From contig CM038728.1 in assembly GCA_021613375.1 (NCBI GenBank), forward strand, positions 34,526,299 to 34,590,298: 64,000 nt of DNA. The letters are read 5' to 3'. The notes below the pieces were generated by a model. The model saw only the letters and a list, made by a program, of their open reading frames with translations, was not told the DNA's origin and did not search any database. Position numbers and translations under genes: made by a program. This document shows, piece by piece, positions 57,895-64,000 of this stretch. The DNA comes from Megaleporinus macrocephalus. Lineage: Eukaryota; Chordata; Actinopteri; Characiformes; Anostomidae. The stretch's first letter is position 1; each line of letters begins with the position of its first letter.

Positions 57895-58365
57895 TAGAAA
57901 GGAAAGAACTGCTCATGGTCAGTAAAGCATGGTGGAGGTAGTGCTATAGCAGGTACTGCTGCAGATGGAACTTGTATTGATTGGTGATATGATCTCCGAT
58001 AAAAAGTATAAACAAATGTATTGTCTGCTCAGGTTCAGTCAAATGCTTCAACAGAGCTCAATGGAGCAGATGGACCTAAAGCAAGACTTTTGTAAAGCAA
58101 AGAATTCGAATGTTCTACGATGGCCAAGTCAATCACCTGACCTCAATCCAATCCAGCATGTTTCATATTCTGACTGTGAGAATGAAACACTCCAAGAACT
58201 CACAGGAACTGAAGATGTCTGGAGTAAAGGTCTGACAGAGCATCACCAGGGAAGAAACCCAGCATCTCGTGATGTCTATGAGTTCCAGACTTCCTTGACT
58301 GCTAAGGATTTACAACCCAGTCTTAAAACGACAATTTAATTTATGATTATGTAAAGCTGGGTGCA
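57895..58365 (+). pseudogene. Tc1-like transposase C-terminal remnant
   Basis: The + strand reads VKHGGGSAIAG (about 57921-57953), then, in another frame, NVLRWPSQSPDLNPIQH (about 58109-58159), and further on TAKDLQPSLKT. KHGGGS and WPSQSPDLNPI are hallmarks of Tc1/mariner DDE transposases, lying around the second and third catalytic regions. A frame of 124 codons (57965-58339) remains open by chance but joins mismatched parts. Several in-frame stops and shifts are visible, the N-terminal half is missing, and no terminal repeats are seen. It is a dead relic. Confidence 0.85.
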
Positions 58366-58747
58366 CTTGGAGAACATCACAAACTTAACGTCGGTCTGTC
58401 ACAGAATTTATTGCCTTCATGTAGTGAGAGCGCTCGCTCTGGACGGTTAGGCCGAGAGAGAGTGTGACACAGTTTCAGCTGCCGACGAGTGAAGTGGGGG
58501 TGAATAGGGGTTCCAGTAAAGCCGCTAACGCAGTAAGAACTGGAGAAATGTTTCAATAGAAGCTAAATTTGAACGTCTGGATCCAAAATTATTAACATGA
58601 TCTGTATTTTACACGCAGCTGTTCAGGCAGCTTTCATGTATGTCTGTTCTAGCCTTCTGATTGGCTGGTTCACTCATTAATAAGTCTCCAGCCTTCTTAC
58701 ACTGAATGTTTTGAGTTGTAAATATCAAACATGTCTATGTCTGTGAG

Positions 58748-58920
58748 GTTGATTGGAGGGCTAAAGATTGACTCTTTCTCTTCTTTTGCCATCACCGTCA
58801 GTCACTTATAATCAAGCTCAGAAAACTGCCACAGATTGGCTGATTGACGGGGCAAATCAGATCAAGGCCTGATTTAGTCAATCAATCAATTTAGCTTTGT
58901 TGGCATGACTGTGTATGTAC
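58748..58920. repeat. Direct duplication, copy 2
   Basis: It is nearly identical to 57690-57878, about 1.06 kb downstream. It ends GACTGTGTATGTACATATAT before an AT/CA array. Confidence 0.9.
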
Positions 58921-58952
58921 ATATATATATATATATATGTGGCAGTGAAACT

Positions 58953-59013
<61 letters not shown>

Positions 59014-59253
59014 TAGGAGGTAGTGAAAATCCCATACACACACAGTAGAGGGCAGTGAAACACTCAAATACACACACACACACACACAATAGGGGGCAGT
59101 GAAACACTCACATACACACACTAGGGGACAGTGGAACACCCACATACACACACTAGGGGGCAGTGAAACACCCACATACACATGCACACACACACACACA
59201 CTAGGGGGCAGTGAAACACACACACACACTAGGGGGCAGTGAAACACCCACAT

Positions 59254-59310
<57 letters not shown>
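58920..59310. repeat. Composite (CA)n and GGGGGCAGTGAAACAC array
   Basis: Blocks of (CA)n alternate with CACTAGGGGGCAGTGAAACA and CCCACATACA. About seven unit copies are seen. Cysteine/valine-rich open frames on the minus strand are artefacts. Confidence 0.95.
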
Positions 59311-59319
59311 GAGGTAATA

Positions 59320-59475
59320 AGCACACTTGCCTGGAGTAGTGGGTAGCCCTGTTGGGGGTTAGGCGTCTTGATCAAAGCCACTTAAATCACATCCTGTTGG
59401 TTTAGGGGATTGAACTGGTGAACTTCTGACCACAAGGGCTGTTCCCCAACGTCCAGCTCACGACTGCCCCCTATA
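59320..59475 (-). mobile_element. Probable retroelement tail, minus orientation
   Basis: GGGGATTGAACTGGTGAACT, CTTCTGACCACAAGG and CTCACGACTGCCCC resemble the reverse of a common fish retroelement end. It lies about 140 bp upstream of the exon at 59617. Confidence 0.4.
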
Positions 59476-59616
59476 TAGAAATAGAAAATAGACAATAAGA
59501 TGAATGACTGCAGTGAGTGAAAGTGAAACTAGTGCTGTGCCACTGAGCAGGAGTCCTGCGTATGATGTCTGTTTGAAGCTCCTCCTCATCCTCCACCTGT
59601 TTGGCTGTTTGTGCAG

Positions 59617-59736
59617 GTACGTCGGTCATGCGGGTCACCGCCACGGACGCTGACGACCCTGGATACGGAAACAGCGCCAAACTTGTCTACAGCATTCTAG
59701 AGGGGCAGCCTTACTTCTCCATTGACCAGTACGACG
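59617..59736 (+). CDS. Type II classical cadherin, next internal exon (EC2)
   Basis: This exon continues the cadherin of 1943-2237. The acceptor is CTGTTTGTGCAG and the donor GTGAGT starts at 59737. The last G of the upstream exon plus GT here makes the shared glycine codon, giving [21 protein letters not shown] across the junction. The exon then reads [23 protein letters not shown], where the final glycine codon is completed downstream. TATDADDP is the EC2 calcium-binding DXD motif. The length is 120 nt, phase 1 to phase 1, which again is the size I recall for this exon in the family. [20 protein letters not shown] is very close to CDH8 and CDH11 wording. The end SIDQYDG differs from the more usual SVEPKTG. 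No stop or frameshift is present in either exon, so the gene looks intact here. The remaining EC domains, membrane segment and catenin-binding tail lie downstream of the window. Confidence 0.95.
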
Positions 59737-59884
59737 GTGAGTGGACACGTCCAGATGGACCTCAGTTACAAGCTATATATGTATATGTGTATATACTGTA
59801 TACACTATGTATATTGATTTTTTAATTAATTTTCATTTCTCCAAATCGTTTGAACTCAACAGCTGCCCTTTATACTGTGTGAAC

Positions 59885-60020
59885 ATATAGTGATCAATGG
59901 ACCAATAGAAATGCTCCGAAATGGCATGGAAATATTTCTGGTTCCATTGACTTGCATTGAAAGTGAAGGAGGTTTTTGGCCTCTCCTGTAAAGTGTCCTG
60001 TAAAGTTACTATTTTGGAGA
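59885..60020 (+). mobile_element. GGACCAATAGAAATGCTCC-family copy
   Basis: GATCAATGGACCAATAGAAA, CTGGTTCCATTGACTTGCAT and CTCTCCTGTAAAG are present. Confidence 0.8.
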
Positions 60021-60079
60021 TCATCGTATTTTTTGATGCCGATTCTTTGCTTTGTTGATGCAGACGCGACAATTGCCTG

Positions 60080-60960
60080 TGTTGCTTATTCAAGATCATT
60101 TTAATCTAAAAAAAAAAAAACAGGGGGAAATGATTCAGAAGTAATTAAACAAACGTGAAAACCGCGTCTGAAAGACAAACCGAAGCGGCGCTGATCTGAA
60201 ACGGCATCCGAAGTAATGCACGCCTGCTTGATTTAAATGACGGGGCTATCTTTGAATGCCATCTCCGGCTCTGCTGCTTTTCAACCTTGACTTTGTTTTT
60301 TTCCTAATTGCATTTTCAGCCGACTTGTTAACAGTGTCTGTAAGCAACATGATTAAATAATGGTGAAATTACATTAATAAGCAATGAGATGGAAATGAAC
60401 AGCTCGTAATTTGGAAACACAACAGACAATAAACAAGGCCCGTGTCTGCCCAAATTGTATGTGCATATTAAATAAATATAGTTTGTTGTTGGTTATTTTT
60501 TTTCGTTTTGTTTTTTTTCCTCCCCCCTCTTTCTAACGTGCAGCCACTCCGCCGTCTCCACGACACAATGCGTTTCAATCACCCGCTGCCAGTCAAAGTG
60601 TGGAAATGCAAATGGTCGAGGGAAGTTTGAGGAGCTTAAATTGAGTAGCGGCGTGCGCGTGATTACTGAGCACATGCAGATGGCTCATTCAAGTGAGCCA
60701 GATGTTTTAATGAATGTTAATGAAAAATAAAAGGTAAAGGGAAAACAACCATTAGGATCCATTTGACACTTCCAACGCCACGTAGGAAATGAGACGCGCT
60801 CGATAAATAAGTAAACATCATGCTTCGATTCATCACCGGCTTAATTGTTGGGCCAAGAGAAATCTTCCCGAGTATCTATGGAAATGAATGTTTGTGTTTC
60901 TTCCCCTCTCTGATGATGAGGAATTCATTTGAATAGATTAAGATAATACTGGATAAGAGG
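60080..60960. other. Unique block with homeodomain-like words, strong regulatory candidate
   Basis: It contains TCAGAAGTAATTAAACAAAC, TTACATTAATAAGCAATGAG, CATTCAAGTGAGCCAGATG, TAATGAATGTTAATGAAAAA and CACCGGCTTAATTGTTGGGC. It has no repeat character and no protein-like frame. A short perfect inverted repeat TGGCTCA/TGAGCCA sits at 60681-60700. The style matches conserved noncoding elements of developmental genes, which is inference. Confidence 0.45.
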
Positions 60961-61289
60961 CACATATGGGCAAAAACTTAGAAAACAATGGCATGCTGGG
61001 TGTTACGTCTTACAAACCTGGGTCAAATATACACTTTTGTTCAATAACAGAACCTCTTTTGCATTATTTGCATTTTCATATTTACAGATTTGTATATATT
61101 TTTAATGTAATTGTTAATATAGAACTGTAAAGTTATTCAGAAAATTTAAAAATATATATTTTCTAAGTAAAGACTGTAGGTCAGTGATTATAAAGCTACA
61201 TACTAAACTACATAAGCCTTTCATGATGACTGATATAAGCCCACATTTTGTGAACTATTTATAAGCTTATTTATTTAATATTTTTTTAT

Positions 61290-61370
61290 AAAAACTATTC
61301 CAAAATAGTGACTTTACAGGAGAGGGCAAAAACTGTCTTTACCTTCAGTGTAGGTCAATGGAACCAGAAT
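61290..61370 (-). mobile_element. GGACCAATAG-family fragment, inverted
   Basis: CCAAAATAGTGACTTTACAG, AGGAGAGGGCAAAAACTG and GGTCAATGGAACCAGAA are the reverse of the family's right part. Confidence 0.7.
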
Positions 61371-61564
61371 TTTTCCCAAGCCATTCTGTCATGTTTAAAT
61401 GATATAGAAAAATGGAAATGGTAAAAAAAAAAGTATATAAGTTTTTATTTAGGCAGCCACAATAAACTATTAAAAAACTGTTAAAATCAGAAACAGTGAT
61501 CAGTAAATTCTATTGTTACAATTCTCTATATGTTACATTAGAATTGGTACAGACATGTATTCTA

Positions 61565-62080
61565 AATTTGATGCTGCAGTAGATTCCAAAAATGTTGGGA
61601 CAGGGTCGTGTTCAGCACCCAGTTACCTCACTTCCCTTTAACAGCTCTTAATAACTACCTGGGGGCTGAAGATGCTGGTCTAGTTTAGAAAGAGGAATGT
61701 TGAGCTGTTCTTCTGGTGTACAGGTGTTGTTGTATTTGGAGCATGTTGTCAGTGGTGGACAGTTCTGGACTGCAGGCAGGTCGGGTTAAAATAATCATAG
61801 ACGCTGCTGAAGAAGATGGAGTCTAGAAGGCAGCATATCACTGATTTAGAACCTCATGCTGATAATAATCTGGATTTTCTTCACAATGTCTATTGTTACC
61901 ATCAACAATCTGAAAGGTTCGACTCACCAGACCACAGCACACGTTTCCACTGAGCCTCAGTTCATTTCAGAAGTGTTTCTGGATGTTGTTGCTCTATGAC
62001 TGACCACTGTGTATCGGAGTTTTTTGATAATGATCTTCCTGAATAGAGTTTAATTCTACACCTAAAGTCTTATGGTGATG
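61565..62080. mobile_element. Decayed DNA transposon fragment
   Basis: AAAAATGTTGGGACAGGGTC, GTGTTCAGCACCCAGTTACC, CTGGACTGCAGGCAGGTCGG, AAGGCAGCATATCACTG and TTTCTGGATGTTGTTGCTC match, from memory, the order in a common teleost DNA element. The superfamily is not certain and no frame survives. Confidence 0.5.
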
Positions 62081-62169
62081 GTGATGTAAAGTATTAAAGT
62101 CATAAATGTACCATTGTGTGTTAAGAGAACAATATCATTTCTGTCCAAAGAAAATCAAGCATCTCCCGA

Positions 62170-62345
62170 ATGGGAGTTATTATAGGACAGACCAAAACCT
62201 GTCTTTACTCTCAATGGAAGTCAATGGAACCAGAATGTATTCCAACTAGGTCTGGGCGATATGGGAAAAAAATCTTATCACGATATTTTTTTTGCATATC
62301 AGTCGATATCAATATATATCACAACACTATTAAATCACTATTGCC
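62170..62345. mobile_element. GGACCAATAG-family fragment followed by a GGTCTGGGCGATAT-type MITE end
   Basis: CTCAATGGAAGTCAATGGAA is the inverted family word (62209-62228). GGTCTGGGCGATATGGGA and TCTTATCACGATATTTT (62248-62290) resemble the end of a widespread fish MITE. Confidence 0.6.
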
Positions 62346-62760
62346 TTTTTTTTTTAAGTGTGAGTTTCAAAATTTCTAAATTTTGTTAAGTTTTTTTTTC
62401 TTCTGATTTATTTTCTATTTCAAATAAATTAAACACACACACATACATAGGGGTGAGTCGACTCTCTGTCAGCTCTAATGGGGAGTTGGATTCTGTTTTC
62501 AGTAGAAAATAAAGTTTCCTACTCGGGATTTTTGGTTATAAAGTTAACTTTGTCTCAGTGTTCTCTCTTGTACAGTATATATATTTATCTTTATCAATTA
62601 CGAAACTACGTCCATTAGCATAACGTGCGTCGTTGCTCCACTAAGATGTCCGCGCCCACTGAAAGCATGGATTTATTTGGAGCGCGAGCTGCAGCTACAA
62701 ACAATCACTCACGTTCATCTAACGTTGTGGGAGTGTTTCACACAGAAACACAACAGTGTG
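62346..62760. other. Intron, nothing recognised
   Basis: Mixed AT-rich sequence with a CpG-containing part at 62590-62740, before array B. No gene. Confidence 0.35.
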
Positions 62761-64000
62761 AAAGTACTGATATTGGAGTGTAAATGTAAGGAGTAGAAAG
62801 TACAGATAATGGAGTGTAAATGTAAGGAGTAGAAAGTATTGATAATGGAGTGTAAATGTAAGGAGTAGAAAGTACTGGTAATGGAGTGTAAATGTAAGGA
62901 GTAGAAAGTACTGATAATGGAGTGTAAATGTAAGGAGTATAAAGTACTGATAATGGAGTGTAAATGTAAGGAGTAGAAAGTACTGATAATGGAGTGTAAA
63001 TGTAAGGAGTAGAAAGTACTGATAATGGAGTGTAAATGTAAGCAGTAGAAAGTACTGATAATGGAGTGTGAATGTAAGGAGTAGAAAGTACTGATAATGG
63101 AGTTTAAATGTAAGCAGTAGAAAGTACTGATAATGGAGTGTAAATGTAAGGAGTAGAAAGTACTGATAATGGAGTGTAAATGTAAGGAGTAGAAAGTACT
63201 GATAATGGAGTGTAAATGTAAGGAGTATAAAGTACTGATAATGGAGTGTAAATGTAAGGAGTATAAAGTACTGATAATGGAGTGTAAATGTAAGGAGTAG
63301 AAAGTACTGATAATGGAGTGTAAATGTAAGGAGTAGAAAGTACTGGTAATGGAGTGTAAATGTAAGGAGTAGAAAGTACTGATGATGGAGTGTAGATGTA
63401 AGGAGTAGAAAGTACTGATAATGGAGTGTAAATGTAAGGAGTAGAAAGTACTGATAATGGAGTGTAGATGTAAGGAGTAGAAAGTACTGATAATGGAGTG
63501 TAAATGTAAGCAGTAGAAAGTACTGATAATGGAGTGTGAATGTAAGGAGTAGAAAGTACTGATATGGGAGTTTAAATGTAAGCAGTAGAAAGTACTGATA
63601 ATGGAGTGTAAATGTAAGGAGTAGAAAGTACTGATAATGGAGTGTAAATGTAAGGAGTAGAAAGTACTGATAATGGAGTGTAAATGTAAGGAGTAGAAAG
63701 TACTGATAATGGAGTGTAAATGTAAGGAGTATAAAGTACTGATAATGGAGTGTAAATGTAAGGAGTAGAAAGTACTGATAATGGAGTGTAAATGTAAGGA
63801 GTAGAAAGTACTGGTAATGGAGTGTAAATGTAAGGAGTAGAAAGTACTGATAATGGAGCGTAAATGTAAGGAGTAGAAAGTACAGATAATGGAGTGTAAA
63901 TGTAAGGAGTAGAAAGTACTGATAATGGAGTTTAAATGTAAGGAGTAGAAAGTACTGATAATGGAGTGTAAATGTAAGGAGTATAAAGTACTGATAATGG
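62761..64000. repeat. 36-bp minisatellite array B, at least 34 copies, continues past the window
   Basis: It has the same unit as 48230-50191 (GTACTGATAATGGAGTGTAA plus ATGTAAGGAGTAGAAA). Array-specific variants are AAGCAGTAGAAA, GAGTTTAAATG, GGAGTATAAAG and GTGTAGATG. The array runs to the end of the sequence. Confidence 0.98.

Larger units (their letters stand above)
59737..64000 (+). other. Downstream cadherin intron (5' part)
   Basis: It starts GTGAGT and runs out of the window. It holds a GGACCAATAG-family copy, a unique block, decayed elements and array B, listed separately. No further exon is seen. Confidence 0.85.

Noticed and set aside
57965..58339. An intact 124-codon gene on the + strand
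   Set aside because: It is a frame through a decayed Tc1-like transposase. The conserved motifs fall in different frames and stops interrupt each.
58891..59307. Cysteine-rich minus-strand protein of 138 codons
   Set aside because: It is the translation of (CA)n and the GGGGGCAGTGAAACAC array.

Overview
The window is vertebrate, almost certainly teleost fish, genomic DNA. It is a slice through the middle of one large gene, not a gene-dense or bacterial region. The only host protein-coding sequence I can support is two exons of a classical type II cadherin on the + strand: 1943-2237 (295 nt) and 59617-59736 (120 nt). They share a split glycine codon across a phase-1 junction and are separated by a 57,379-bp intron. 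The 295/120 pair matches the exon sizes I recall for the end of EC1 and start of EC2 in vertebrate type II cadherins. The protein resembles the CDH8/CDH11/CDH24 group most, but I cannot fix the paralogue.

Everything else is intron. It alternates between (a) unique, GC-richer blocks of 0.3-1.6 kb with homeodomain- and octamer-like words, which are candidate conserved regulatory elements (about 1.0-1.6, 9.6-10.1, 16.3-17.9, 21.1-21.5, 27.5-27.8, 30.5-31.3, 39.3-40.0, 44.0-45.5, 51.3-52.7, 54.8-55.5 and 60.1-61.0 kb), (b) tandem arrays, and (c) decayed transposable elements. The major arrays are: a TTAGC-rich array (5.9-6.6 kb), a 15-bp array with interspersed telomere-like words (7.7-9.3 kb), a 53/54-bp array (10.5-11.75 kb), a TATCTAGAACCTG-containing family (12.7-20.9 kb), a CCCAT/CCCAA array (38.7-39.1 kb), a CCATC tract (40.1-41.25 kb), a 36-bp array (48.2-50.2 kb) that reappears in the next intron (62.8 kb to the window end), and a CA composite array (58.9-59.3 kb). 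At least nine long (AT)n tracts are present.

Transposon remnants include Tc1/mariner-type elements (two C-terminal transposase fragments and several TA-flanked inverted-repeat elements), hAT-type MITEs with 8-bp duplications, LINE fragments (one reverse transcriptase remnant with a readable YADD motif, one 3' end nested in a MITE), a tRNA-derived SINE and a large fold-back element. The mix of families resembles otophysan fish such as characins or catfish, but that is an impression from memory.

I did not find an undescribed functional system. The most unusual features are the composite 15-bp/telomere-like array, the same 36-bp minisatellite in two adjacent introns, a unique 1.6-kb block that interrupts a repeat unit, a TTAGGG-type stretch exactly at a repeat junction, and a perfect hairpin inside AT tracts. 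Nearly all long open reading frames are by-products of repeats whose period is a multiple of three.
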